From Nostoc sp. NMS8 (lineage in GTDB: Bacteria; Cyanobacteriota; Cyanobacteriia; Cyanobacteriales; Nostocaceae): DNA of 64,000 nucleotides. Within the stretch, counting starts at the first letter, position 1. Each line of letters opens with the position of its first letter. Below are positions 1 to 8,169 of this stretch, in pieces. Under the pieces are notes generated by a model. The model did not search any database, was not told the DNA's origin, and was given only the letters and a program-made list of their open reading frames with translations. The stretch covers positions 1 through 64,000 of the forward strand of contig NZ_JABXKK010000097.1 in NCBI RefSeq assembly GCF_017115045.1, written 5' to 3'. Position numbers and translations under genes: made by a program.

Positions 1-532
1 TATTACACGGTAAATCTACCGTTTTTATGTTAAGTAATATTTCGCCAACAGTATCAGCATGGGAGGCGATCGCTCGAAATTTGGAGCGATACTTCACAGC
101 ATCAAAGTTAATGTCACGTTTTTGCTGGAGATAGTCACGAGCGATCGCTCTGCTACGACGATTATTGATACTTCTTTTCCGCAACTGTTGCAATACTTCC
201 CAACCTCGTTGTGGTGGTAGGGCTGTTAATGCTGCGGCAATTAATGCACCTTCTTCTTGTCGATGTTCAGGGGGTGTATGTTTTCCTGTTGCTAGTAATT
301 TGAGGATAATCTGCGCTTGGTTGAAGTGGTTAATCCCTGCTGCCAATGTCCGGGTATAGAGTAAGCGGTAATTACCTAAAATATAGTCGTGCAAAAAGTC
401 AATAGATACGCGCTGCCCGTAACCATCACCATAGAACTCACGCTGTCCTGTGCAGGAAAGGCAGGCATTAATGAACATGACTAAATCTTCCCTTGCCACC
501 TGCTGATGTTGGTTAGCCCGATTAATGTCCAT
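1..532 (-). CDS. Partial uncharacterised protein (3' end outside window)
   Basis: An open frame runs leftwards from an ATG at 530-532 and leaves the window without a stop, giving about 177 residues. The start reads MDINRANQHQQVARED. The sequence is charged and Arg-rich, with segments such as PPEHRQEEGALIAAAL and RKRSINNRRSRAIARDYL, and no signal peptide or membrane helix is visible. I do not recognise the family. The frame contains HIP1 octamers and has no internal stop, so it is likely a real gene. The upstream side is a heptamer-repeat region, and no convincing Shine-Dalgarno precedes the ATG. Confidence 0.6.
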   Translation of the reverse strand, partial: MDINRANQHQQVAREDLVMFINACLSCTGQREFYGDGYGQRVSIDFLHDYILGNYRLLYTRTLAAGINHFNQAQIILKLLATGKHTPPEHRQEEGALIAAALTALPPQRGWEVLQQLRKRSINNRRSRAIARDYLQQKRDINFDAVKYRSKFRAIASHADTVGEILLNIKTVDLPCN

Positions 533-539
533 TTTTGAC

Positions 540-815
540 CGAAAACAGGGTATGGGGTGTCGGGTGTGGGGGGTAGGGTGTAAGGTGTAAGGTGTAGGGT
601 GTGGGGGATAGGGTGTAGGGTGTAGTGTTTAAGACAATTAAATGCGAGTACGTCAAGGAGTTCAACACATTCTTAATTTCCCACACCCGAACCTGCAACC
701 CTACAACCAAAACCCAGAAATACCAGGAATTTACGCTTATCAAGCGTGCCATTCGTGAAGAATATTGCATCACTTCTTCCCCTACACCCTACCCCCTATC
801 CCCTACACCCCTTTC
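540..815. repeat. Short tandem heptamer-like repeats, G-rich then C-rich (STRR type)
   Basis: Between about 545 and 640 the plus strand is built of degenerate units such as GGGTGTA, GGTGTAG and GGGGATA. Between about 776 and 815 the complementary C-rich units (CCCTACA, CCCCTAT) appear, so the two blocks form an imperfect inverted pair around a roughly 140-bp spacer. Such short tandemly repeated sequences are typical of heterocystous cyanobacterial genomes. The stretch 533-1084 otherwise holds no gene I can support. Confidence 0.7.
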
Positions 816-1084
816 TTTGGGGGTACTGTTCGGGGAATGACGACACGACAAGCTAGGATAGCGTTACAGGCTAGGTTCGGAAGTCGCACCAAAGTCCCGC
901 AAACAGTATTAACGACTATTTTAAGTTCTAGATTAGAAAATAGCTATAGGAATCTAACTTAAATCTTACTAAGTATACTGAGGCTTTAAACTCTATAAAG
1001 TAAGTCTGCAAATTCATGAGACACGTCCTTAATTTCCCCATATACTGCATAGATAACTTTGACGGCGCTAATAGACAGCAAGTG

Positions 1085-1738
1085 CTATTTCTCAACATTA
1101 TTTTGCCATACCTCTTTAAGAAACTTTTTGAACTTTTCTAGAATCAGAGGTAAATCATTATCAATTTCTTGGGTTTGTTGCCCATTTGTACTTGAACGAA
1201 AAAGACGACGGCCTCGACTATCAAAACCAATTTTATCCGCAACTGCCATAAAGATTGAGTAGTCTTTTGGTACTGGTAAATCTCCACCTTTGCGCTGAAG
1301 AATTAAAAAGCTGGTGATAATTCCTAATCCACATTCTACCTGAAAGTTTTCTGTAGGTAACTGAATGGAAGCAATTAGTAAAGCCATGTCTTTTAATAGC
1401 CATCGGCGAAAGTATGCTTGGTTAGATGAAGACAGAATTCCATTAGATACCAAGATACAGACTATTTCACCAGGTTGCAATTGATTTAAACACTGTTCTA
1501 CAAATAAGCACTCTTGTTCTGCTTGGGTTTTCAACTTGGATGTAATCACGTAGCTTCCATCTCCGTGTTTTATCCATTTATAAGCCATCTCAAATCTGGC
1601 TAGTTCTGAATCGGAAGTGAGATTAATTTTGCAATAGGGAGGATTGGCAATGGCTACAGTAGGCAAGGAAATTGGCAGAGGAGGATTACTGACACAATTT
1701 TGAAATAGTTGTTGCCACTCAGCAATTTTAATTGTCAT
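1085..1738 (-). CDS. N6-adenine DNA methyltransferase, C-terminal (NPPY) part
   Basis: This 217-residue product starts at ATG 1738, whose A is the last base of the TGA that ends the upstream gene (TGATG), so translation is probably coupled. It contains AIANPPYCKI, the catalytic motif IV (NPPY) of gamma-class N6-adenine methyltransferases, followed by the usual downstream segment (GEIVCILVSNGILSSS, resembling the post-catalytic strand of HsdM-like enzymes). It lacks the AdoMet-binding motif I, which lies in the neighbouring ORF. The expected role is adenine methylation of DNA, either as an orphan enzyme or as part of a restriction system. No restriction or specificity subunit is visible nearby. 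Confidence 0.75.
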   Translation of the reverse strand: MTIKIAEWQQLFQNCVSNPPLPISLPTVAIANPPYCKINLTSDSELARFEMAYKWIKHGDGSYVITSKLKTQAEQECLFVEQCLNQLQPGEIVCILVSNGILSSSNQAYFRRWLLKDMALLIASIQLPTENFQVECGLGIITSFLILQRKGGDLPVPKDYSIFMAVADKIGFDSRGRRLFRSSTNGQQTQEIDNDLPLILEKFKKFLKEVWQNNVEK

Positions 1739-2592
1739 CAAAATAAACTTCCTTGCAACATATTTTCTGCTTTAGTATTTTCATATTTGATACCATTAAT
1801 CAGCAAACTATTATTTAGTTTCGGTTTAGGTGTTGATGCAGGAGTTTCATACTTTAAATTTGGTCGAATAAAAGAAATTCCCTTGCCAGTCAAGGTGTCT
1901 CCGATAACTAAATCTCCACCCAAACTAGGAATAGGCAATGCCAAGTAGGGAGCGTAAAGCATGAAGTTTAAACTTGCTATTTTTATTAGTAGTGAATCCC
2001 ACTCCCAGCCTGTCAAACTGATGGCATAATTGGACATTTCCAATGCTAATCTTCCTGTACCAAGTGCTGGTTCATATATATGAAATGGTGCTATTGCAGC
2101 AGAACTTTCAACTGCTGCAATAGCCATTGTCCTGGCTGTCCAAGTAGGAGTAGGATAGAATTTAGCTCTCGATTGTCCGTAACGATTAGCAGCCAACAAA
2201 TGACCGAAGTAATCGAAGGGACAAGAAATCAAAAGCTTCAGTTCCAGTTCTTGAATAAGACGATTGCTCGCACCGTTACATCCCTCTGGCTCATGAGGCA
2301 ATTTAGCAATGCTGGGATGCCCTAGAGCATAAAGTAACCAATCAGTGAAATAGGGAATAAATCTGGAATGACTGCCACATCCACCTGTAGAAATAGATTG
2401 CAGACAGCTTGAGAGCATCTGTAAAACTTGAGGATGTCCTAAGTCTAAAAACTCAGTTTGTGGTATTTCTTTAGGCAGTTCTCCAGTTTCCATTGTCCAT
2501 CGCCATTGCTCCCACCTACCTTGATATTCATCATCTAATTTCAGTAGCTTTGATAATAGCCATCCATATTCAACAGTTGATTTGAGTACCAT
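1738..2592 (-). CDS. N6-adenine DNA methyltransferase, N-terminal (AdoMet-binding) part
   Basis: A 284-residue protein. Residues around 160-200 contain YPTPTWTARTMA followed by YEPALGTGRLALEMS, which matches motif X/I of HsdM-like N6-adenine methyltransferases (AdoMet-binding loop, E-P-x-x-G-T-G). The acidic GDLVIGDTLTGK segment corresponds to the region before motif IV. The catalytic NPPY is missing here and sits in the coupled gene immediately downstream, so the two products probably assemble into one enzyme. The C-terminus (ENMLQGSLF) looks like a natural end, not an obvious frameshift scar. Confidence 0.75.
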   Translation of the reverse strand: MVLKSTVEYGWLLSKLLKLDDEYQGRWEQWRWTMETGELPKEIPQTEFLDLGHPQVLQMLSSCLQSISTGGCGSHSRFIPYFTDWLLYALGHPSIAKLPHEPEGCNGASNRLIQELELKLLISCPFDYFGHLLAANRYGQSRAKFYPTPTWTARTMAIAAVESSAAIAPFHIYEPALGTGRLALEMSNYAISLTGWEWDSLLIKIASLNFMLYAPYLALPIPSLGGDLVIGDTLTGKGISFIRPNLKYETPASTPKPKLNNSLLINGIKYENTKAENMLQGSLF

Positions 2593-2640
2593 TGGTGTTA
2601 TCTTTAATAAACATTTGCCAATGGCAGAGGCATTAGCCTC

Positions 2641-3297
2641 TTAAATCTTGACTTCTGGAATAGCTTCTACATTGACCATTGACAATAACTCAGGAATAAC
2701 TATATTTGATTGTGATTTGTTATCTGGAGATTGAGTCAGTAGTTTAATTAACCATTTTTCAGTCTGCATCTGATCCTTTTTATTCCAGCTTACATTTAAT
2801 CTTTGGGCTGGTTTAACAGGATGTAATGCTAAAACTACGAGTTGTATTTGGTTAGGAGTAACTGAGTATTGTCTAGCTGTAGTCCACAACTTTACCCGGT
2901 CTTGCCAGCTTAAATATGGATGGCGTATAGCCCATTCATAAAGCCTGGGAATACCTTGTTTAAATGCTATATTTGTTAATACTTGAATAAAGTGCTTATC
3001 GTCATTAATTACAAGAGGTGCGATAACTGGATTATCGACTAATAACTTTTTCCGAGATTGAAAAATTTCCGGTGCAAGTTCCTGTATTTGATCAACCCAC
3101 TGAGCAATTTGAGGATAGGCATTTAATAAAGGTTCTATAGTCAGTCCTAAAAATAGTTGTTTCATCACCAAAGAGAAGTTATCTGCAACTATAGAGTCAA
3201 AGGCAGAGCGATTTGGATGATATTTTTGACTGGGGAATAGGACTTGTTGCTGTGTTTTAGTAATTTGTTGAATATCGGCAAGATTAATTACTGGCAT
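2641..3297 (-). CDS. Hypothetical protein, same strand as the methyltransferase pair
   Basis: About 218 residues from ATG 3297 (MPVINLADIQQITK). A longer start 45 bases upstream is possible but adds an unlikely MQLTAAWERCYILST leader. The protein is soluble, mostly helical in appearance, with several Trp residues (WAIRHPYLSWQDRVKLW). No catalytic motif is visible and I do not recognise the family. Only about 50 bases separate it from the methyltransferase N-terminal gene, so it is probably the first gene of a three-gene unit and may be a partner of that enzyme. Confidence 0.55.
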   Translation of the reverse strand: MPVINLADIQQITKTQQQVLFPSQKYHPNRSAFDSIVADNFSLVMKQLFLGLTIEPLLNAYPQIAQWVDQIQELAPEIFQSRKKLLVDNPVIAPLVINDDKHFIQVLTNIAFKQGIPRLYEWAIRHPYLSWQDRVKLWTTARQYSVTPNQIQLVVLALHPVKPAQRLNVSWNKKDQMQTEKWLIKLLTQSPDNKSQSNIVIPELLSMVNVEAIPEVKI

Positions 3298-3520
3298 GGT
3301 GGAGAGAATATAACATCTCTCCCATGCAGCGGTAAGCTGCAAATTAATTACTTCGATTAATCATGCTTCAATACAGATATACAGAGTATTGTGGGTTGCT
3401 GGAAGTAGAAAATTTAGTTACAAAGCTATGCAACAATCTGGTATTACTGTTGATAGCTGAAGACTGATGTAATTAGGCAAGATAGCCAGGGCAACCGTAT
3501 GTTTAATAGGAGTAAGTTTT

Positions 3521-3847
3521 TTGATTGAGATTATTAGAGTTCGTGCTACACCGGAGCAAATTGAACAGATGCTACAAGAGTTAAAGTTTTATATTAAGGT
3601 AGCGGTGGATATTGAGCATCGGATTCTGGCTGGGGGAGGTGAAATGCATTTTTACTGTGAACAGGCGTTGCTAGAAGATGGTAGTAAGCAGAGTGATATT
3701 TGGGCTACTAGTTTTAGACCTGACACCCAACGGATAATCTATGAGTCTATGGTTAATCTGCGTCCCAGACAGAATCGTTCAATGGAAATTATCGACGTTA
3801 AGATTAGAGAACAGGTTGCCGCAATTATTATGGAGTTACTGGGATGA
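3521..3847 (+). CDS. DUF5674 family protein
   Basis: A 108-residue protein beginning at TTG 3521, supported by AGGAG at 3508-3512 eight bases upstream. The sequence (VRATPEQIEQMLQEL, VDIEHRILAGGGEMH, LLEDGSKQSDIW) matches the pattern I know for DUF5674, a small bacterial family without assigned function. Its end overlaps the next gene by four bases (ATGA), so the two are cotranslated. It heads a three-gene plus-strand unit running against the surrounding minus-strand genes. Confidence 0.7.
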   Translation: MIEIIRVRATPEQIEQMLQELKFYIKVAVDIEHRILAGGGEMHFYCEQALLEDGSKQSDIWATSFRPDTQRIIYESMVNLRPRQNRSMEIIDVKIREQVAAIIMELLG

Positions 3848-4206
3848 ATAGTGGCTTAACTTATGAGCAAGAAACCTTTATGCAAGATAGTATTCCTGTT
3901 AGATTGGGAAAATTGGCAACTAATTTAGCACGGATAAGTCAACTTTTCAGTGACTCTACGCATGAGGATATGGTCAAAAGCCTGATTAGAGAGACTATGT
4001 ATTTTCTTGAGTGGATAGCCCCAGATATAGATATTGACAATGCTTTTGAGTTAGCAAACTTAGGAAGGTTTCTCACACGCTGGCTGTTTAACTGGGAACA
4101 AGCTTGGAATAACACAGAAGCTAAAAACCAGATTATTCAAGAACTTGCTATTTGGTCAGACAGTGTTTTGCAAATGTCAAAATTACCTGCTGTACAACAA
4201 TCCTAA
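3844..4206 (+). CDS. Hypothetical helical protein
   Basis: A 120-residue protein overlapping the DUF5674 gene by four bases and ending immediately before the next frame. It is Trp- and Leu-rich (FLEWIAPDID, FLTRWLFNWEQAWNN) and looks all-helical, with no signal peptide and no recognisable catalytic motif. Tight packing indicates a cotranscribed unit with both neighbours. The function is unknown. Confidence 0.6.
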   Translation: MNSGLTYEQETFMQDSIPVRLGKLATNLARISQLFSDSTHEDMVKSLIRETMYFLEWIAPDIDIDNAFELANLGRFLTRWLFNWEQAWNNTEAKNQIIQELAIWSDSVLQMSKLPAVQQS

Positions 4207-4212
4207 TTGATA

Positions 4213-4560
4213 ATGACTCAATCCCAACCTCCATTACCACAACCCAAACTCGAAAGAGCTGGTATTACCTCTGACCAGTATTTTGAATTTACTCCAGAAA
4301 AGTTGGAACTTAGTAACGGATATTTGGGTTATGGTGGACAATACCAACTTGGGTTTCACTTGTCTGTTCTCACCAATATGGGATTGTTGACAGCAGCTCG
4401 ACATACAAATTTGTCGTTGTGGCTAGAAGCACTCAAAAGTGTAGTTAGGGAAAAACTACCGACTGTCAACGCCCAACCAGAAGTAGCAGAAGCAATGCTC
4501 AATCGATTTAATCGGGCGATCGCAGACTTGGAGGCAGTGATTGAGTATCTGGAACAATAA
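4213..4560 (+). CDS. Hypothetical protein
   Basis: About 115 residues from ATG 4213 (a TTG two codons upstream is also possible). The N-terminal part (DQYFEFTPEKLELSNGYLGYGGQ) is rich in aromatic residues; the C-terminal part is helical and acidic. No family was recognised. It is the third gene of the plus-strand unit starting at 3521 and ends convergently to the helicase gene across a short palindrome-rich gap. Confidence 0.55.
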   Translation: MTQSQPPLPQPKLERAGITSDQYFEFTPEKLELSNGYLGYGGQYQLGFHLSVLTNMGLLTAARHTNLSLWLEALKSVVREKLPTVNAQPEVAEAMLNRFNRAIADLEAVIEYLEQ

Positions 4561-4670
4561 AATCTGGAAGTTGAGCGATGTCTACGACGATGCTCGTGTC
4601 AAACATCAGGTGTAGCGATGGGCTACGTTTTGTCGGAGGCGATGGTCTCCGACCGACCGGAGGCGATCGC
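4561..4670. repeat. Interspersed palindromic repeat cluster
   Basis: The junction contains repeated GCGATG/GGCTACG/CGGAGGCGAT blocks, including GGAGGCGATGGTCTCC and CCGGAGGCGATCGC. These resemble dispersed palindromic elements of filamentous cyanobacteria. The element supplies the last codons of the helicase gene (AIASGRSETIASDKT), so it has changed that protein's C-terminus. A related cluster lies at about 51690-51755. Confidence 0.5.
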
Positions 4671-7235
4671 ATCTAACAACAATAATCCCATTTGCTTCAA
4701 TAAAGCAGTGTTACCATCAGGGCAACCATGTTGAATTAGGCACTTGGCACAGCCAGTATCGCAATTACAATCTCGTGCGATCGCTCTAGCAGCACTAGCA
4801 AGTTTTGGCAGATGTTTAAACACAGCCTCAGCCGCACCATTACCACCATCACTGGTATCATAGAAATAGCCTGTGTAGTTGTTATTTTCCCCTAACTCCT
4901 TCACTACTGTAAAATTCACCTGTTTTGGGTCAACTCTAGCCACCAGCTGCAACGCTCTCATAATTTGATGCCCAAAGCTATGGATAGCAATCAAGGGACT
5001 GGAATATTCCCATAACTGTTGATAGCCAGAGGGAATCGGTTCTCCACTGCGGGTTAAATTGGTTCTAGTTTCCAAGGCATTGTGCTGGAGGTATTCCCGC
5101 GCACTTGAGTTTATTGCTACTTTGACCATTGGTGCGGAAAATTGAGTACGGAAAGGCTGCTCAAACTTTTCTTCTGATAGGGTTTTCACAATTACAGCTT
5201 TGCGTGTGAGTTTGCTACAAAGCGGACAACGACGTTCTTTAGGTAGCGGTTCCTTGTAGTTAAGACACCGCTTGTTCAAACAAGTCTGCTCATAGATTTG
5301 GGTCATTAAACTGTAACCACTGGTAATGTGCTTAACCTCACCAAAACTAAGTTCCAGGGTTAAGTATTCCTTACAATCATCAACTTCACTGACTTGAGAA
5401 AACAGCAATGGTAACTTCACCGGATCTGTCAGCACTGTTAGGCTGCTGGTTTCTGATTCCGTAACTGCAACTGTAAACAGTGGGCTATCTGCTGTCTGTT
5501 TTAAAATTGCTTGCTTGCTGTTCAAGTCAAGGGAGATGCACTGATAAGTCAGCATTCGTCCATTGGCATCTTGTCGTTTGTAGATGGCTTGGGGATGGAC
5601 TTCCCGGTGAGCAATATCTTCTGAGATTTCCTCTAGTTCTTCGCCAGATTCTGCATCTACTAGCTTGATGGTAGTTTGGGATAAGCCACCCCGAAAGTTA
5701 ACATCTTTATGGGGATAGCCTTTTGCCCACAGTCCATTACGACCTTTATTTAGATGTCCTTGGGCTAACAGGAGTTTTGCTACCTCGTAAGCTGCCGTGC
5801 CAAAGTAGTGCTTGATTTTATTAGTAGGAATACCAGTTTCTGCGGCTGCACACATCAAATGTTTAGCAGCAAAGATGGGATATTCGTCATTAAAGAATAC
5901 TTCCTCAGCTTCTGGCGATACCAGCATTTCTGGATGTTCTGCTACATAGCAGTCTATGGGATTGAGAGCATTGGGAAGCAGCACTGTCAGTCCTGGTTGT
6001 GAACGTCCGGCGCGGCCACTGCGTTGCTGGTATGCCATTTTGGAACCAGGCCAGCCACGCAAAATGCAACATTCTAACTCTGGTAGGTCAATTCCAGCTT
6101 CTAATGCTTCTGTGGCAATAATCCACTTGATTGTGCCAGACTGGAGTTGGTCAACTACTTCTGCCCGACGCTCAGAAGTTATGCCACTGTAGAAGGCGGC
6201 TACTTGGTTTGATTTGAGTAATTCTGTTAGTTCCCGCACGCTGCGACGGGAGTTACAAAAGGCGATACCTGACTTACCTTGATTGAGCAAAAATTGAATT
6301 ATTCGAGCGGTATCACCAGTCAGATTGTAACTGGGCTGAGTGATAATTATTTGTCTAGATGGTGAAGCTGCTCCACTTTTGCGAATCCAAATCAGGGGTT
6401 TGGGGTTGAGTTTAGTGGGTTTCAAGCCAGAGATTTTCAGAGCCAGTTGTTTAGGATTTCCACAAGTGGCACTCAAGAAGATAAATTGCAGTTTCTTGGA
6501 GTCACCACCGTAATGATCTACTGCTAGTTTAATACGACGAATCAGCCAGGACATATTTGCGCCATAGCTGCCTGAGAGGGTGTGAGCTTCGTCAAGCAAT
6601 ATATAGCGCAATCGCTGATAAAAGTTTGCCCAATGCGCGGATTTCCAGGCTTGCTTGAGTTGAAAGTGGATTAATTCTGGTGTGACACCTAAAATATGCG
6701 GTTCACTCTTGAGGATTTGTTCTCGTTTTTCTGATTTGACATCTCCAGTGATCATTGCCAGTATAGGTCTGGATTGTGTTGGTATGGTAGAGAGTAGTTC
6801 AGAGATTTTGTGGAACTGGTCTAGCGCCAATGCTCGTAGTCCATAAAATGCTAATGCTCGATGTTCTTCATTGATACAACCTTCCAGAATGGCGGGGTAT
6901 GTGCTGAGAGTTTTGCCACTGGCTGTGGGAGAGGTGAGGATTAAACTTTTACCTTGTCTAATTGCTTGTAAGGCTTGAAGTTGGTGAGAGTAAAGTTGGG
7001 TGATTCCTAATGAGTGAAGTGCTTTAATTAATTTATTTGGTAGGTCATTAGGGATATTTTTCAGATTGGGTTCTTTGGCGGGAATAGTTTGCTGCCAGAG
7101 TAAATCTTCACCTAGAAATTCAGCAATATCTGTTGGTTCAGTAGGATGGTTATTTGAGTTGGAATTTTCTGTAATGGGTGTACGAGGTGGTGTCCAAAAG
7201 CTTTGTAGCAGGGCATTATAGTTGGGCGTGTTCAT
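4623..7235 (-). CDS. MrfA/YprA-like DEAH-box helicase with DUF1998-type C-terminus
   Basis: An 870-residue superfamily 2 helicase. Walker A is SPTASGKT (about residues 102-109), motif II is LLDEAH, motif III is LSAT, and the second RecA domain shows ALEAGIDLPEL and QQRSGRAGR. A Cys cluster (CLNKRCLNYKEPLPKERRCPLC) and a C-terminal four-Cys motif (CNCDTGCAKCLIQHGCP) match the MrfA family, in which 3'-5' DNA helicases act in excision repair of crosslinks such as mitomycin C damage. The start ATG 7235 gives a full-length protein. The C-terminus has been altered by a palindromic repeat. The gene may act in plasmid DNA repair or as a defence helicase. Confidence 0.85.
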   Translation of the reverse strand: MNTPNYNALLQSFWTPPRTPITENSNSNNHPTEPTDIAEFLGEDLLWQQTIPAKEPNLKNIPNDLPNKLIKALHSLGITQLYSHQLQALQAIRQGKSLILTSPTASGKTLSTYPAILEGCINEEHRALAFYGLRALALDQFHKISELLSTIPTQSRPILAMITGDVKSEKREQILKSEPHILGVTPELIHFQLKQAWKSAHWANFYQRLRYILLDEAHTLSGSYGANMSWLIRRIKLAVDHYGGDSKKLQFIFLSATCGNPKQLALKISGLKPTKLNPKPLIWIRKSGAASPSRQIIITQPSYNLTGDTARIIQFLLNQGKSGIAFCNSRRSVRELTELLKSNQVAAFYSGITSERRAEVVDQLQSGTIKWIIATEALEAGIDLPELECCILRGWPGSKMAYQQRSGRAGRSQPGLTVLLPNALNPIDCYVAEHPEMLVSPEAEEVFFNDEYPIFAAKHLMCAAAETGIPTNKIKHYFGTAAYEVAKLLLAQGHLNKGRNGLWAKGYPHKDVNFRGGLSQTTIKLVDAESGEELEEISEDIAHREVHPQAIYKRQDANGRMLTYQCISLDLNSKQAILKQTADSPLFTVAVTESETSSLTVLTDPVKLPLLFSQVSEVDDCKEYLTLELSFGEVKHITSGYSLMTQIYEQTCLNKRCLNYKEPLPKERRCPLCSKLTRKAVIVKTLSEEKFEQPFRTQFSAPMVKVAINSSAREYLQHNALETRTNLTRSGEPIPSGYQQLWEYSSPLIAIHSFGHQIMRALQLVARVDPKQVNFTVVKELGENNNYTGYFYDTSDGGNGAAEAVFKHLPKLASAARAIARDCNCDTGCAKCLIQHGCPDGNTALLKQMGLLLLDAIASGRSETIASDKT

Positions 7236-7421
7236 GGCGGTGTTTTTCGCTCATTGCCCTAAAAAATCCCCCAGTGGGGGAGTGATATTAAATTAGAATA
7301 GGTAGTATTTTTTGTATAAAAATATTTAAATATAAATCTATCATTTTTGTAGAGCGAACTCAAACAGATACTTTAGTTATAATTTCGCTAAAATAACTGT
7401 TTTGTTAAACTAATTTTCATT

Positions 7422-8132
7422 CTAAAAGTTTAGCCCTTCTAGTTTTAGCTCTATCGGAGAAATAGATAATTTTTGCATATATCTATTACAAATTTCAACA
7501 CCTTGAGTTGTTAGTTGATACAAATCACTAAATAGAGGTATATCCTTACCTAAAATTTTATTGTCATGGTCATCGAACACTTTAAAAATTTCCTCGCTTA
7601 TCTGGTTTAAAATTGCATCTCTTTCCACAGTAGGTAGTTTTTCAATCTGTTCTGTAGTGAGACGACCTTGCTGCCAAACAAATTCATCTCCATGTTTTCT
7701 ATATACTTTTGCTATGTCATCACCAATTGGTGAAGGAAATTGTCTGTGGTCAGTATGAGCAATAATTTTGTCTCTCAAATGTTTTAGTTTTTTTACTAAA
7801 GTATCCTCTGTTACAAATTTTTTATCTCGCTCTAGAATTTGATTATCAAGAGTTTCTGAGCATCCCCAATATCTATAATTAGATCCAATCATATTTAGAA
7901 TTTTTAAAAGTCCCAGACTATCTTGATCATCATCATAAGCTCTCGTTAGTTTTAATACTCCGGTTTCATAGTGAGCCATGCGTGACAATAAAAAGAAGGG
8001 TGGATATTCTTCTAGGCGCTTGTTATTTTCATGGGTCATCCATTCATGAATTTTTAAGTGGAAATGTGATAAATATAAGCTTTCCCCAAGTGCTTGTATT
8101 TTTAATTCAAACTTTTCTCTAGTAATAGTCAT
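7422..8132 (-). CDS. HEPN domain protein, AbiU2-like
   Basis: A 236-residue helical protein containing HLRDKIIAHTDHR (R120, H126), the R-x(4-6)-H signature of HEPN domains, in a layout resembling AbiU2-like HEPN proteins. HEPN proteins are frequently metal-independent ribonucleases in toxin-antitoxin and abortive-infection systems, although related ones are catalytically inert. It lies directly upstream, in the opposite sense of distance, of the helicase gene and 37 bases downstream of the tetra-GUN4 gene on the same strand. That position suggests a possible effector of that locus. No obvious nucleotidyltransferase (MNT) antitoxin adjoins it. Confidence 0.6.
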   Translation of the reverse strand: MTITREKFELKIQALGESLYLSHFHLKIHEWMTHENNKRLEEYPPFFLLSRMAHYETGVLKLTRAYDDDQDSLGLLKILNMIGSNYRYWGCSETLDNQILERDKKFVTEDTLVKKLKHLRDKIIAHTDHRQFPSPIGDDIAKVYRKHGDEFVWQQGRLTTEQIEKLPTVERDAILNQISEEIFKVFDDHDNKILGKDIPLFSDLYQLTTQGVEICNRYMQKLSISPIELKLEGLNF

Positions 8133-8169
8133 GGGTTATCATCTGGTATTTTGTTTTTACGCGAGTCCC

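Noticed and set aside
625..840. 71-codon plus-strand ORF across the heptamer repeats
   Set aside because: Its ends are encoded by STRR units and no ribosome-binding site or homology pattern was seen.
840..1000. Possible tRNA-like segment with GGTTCGGAAG
   Set aside because: The acceptor and anticodon stems cannot be paired; no tRNA fold.
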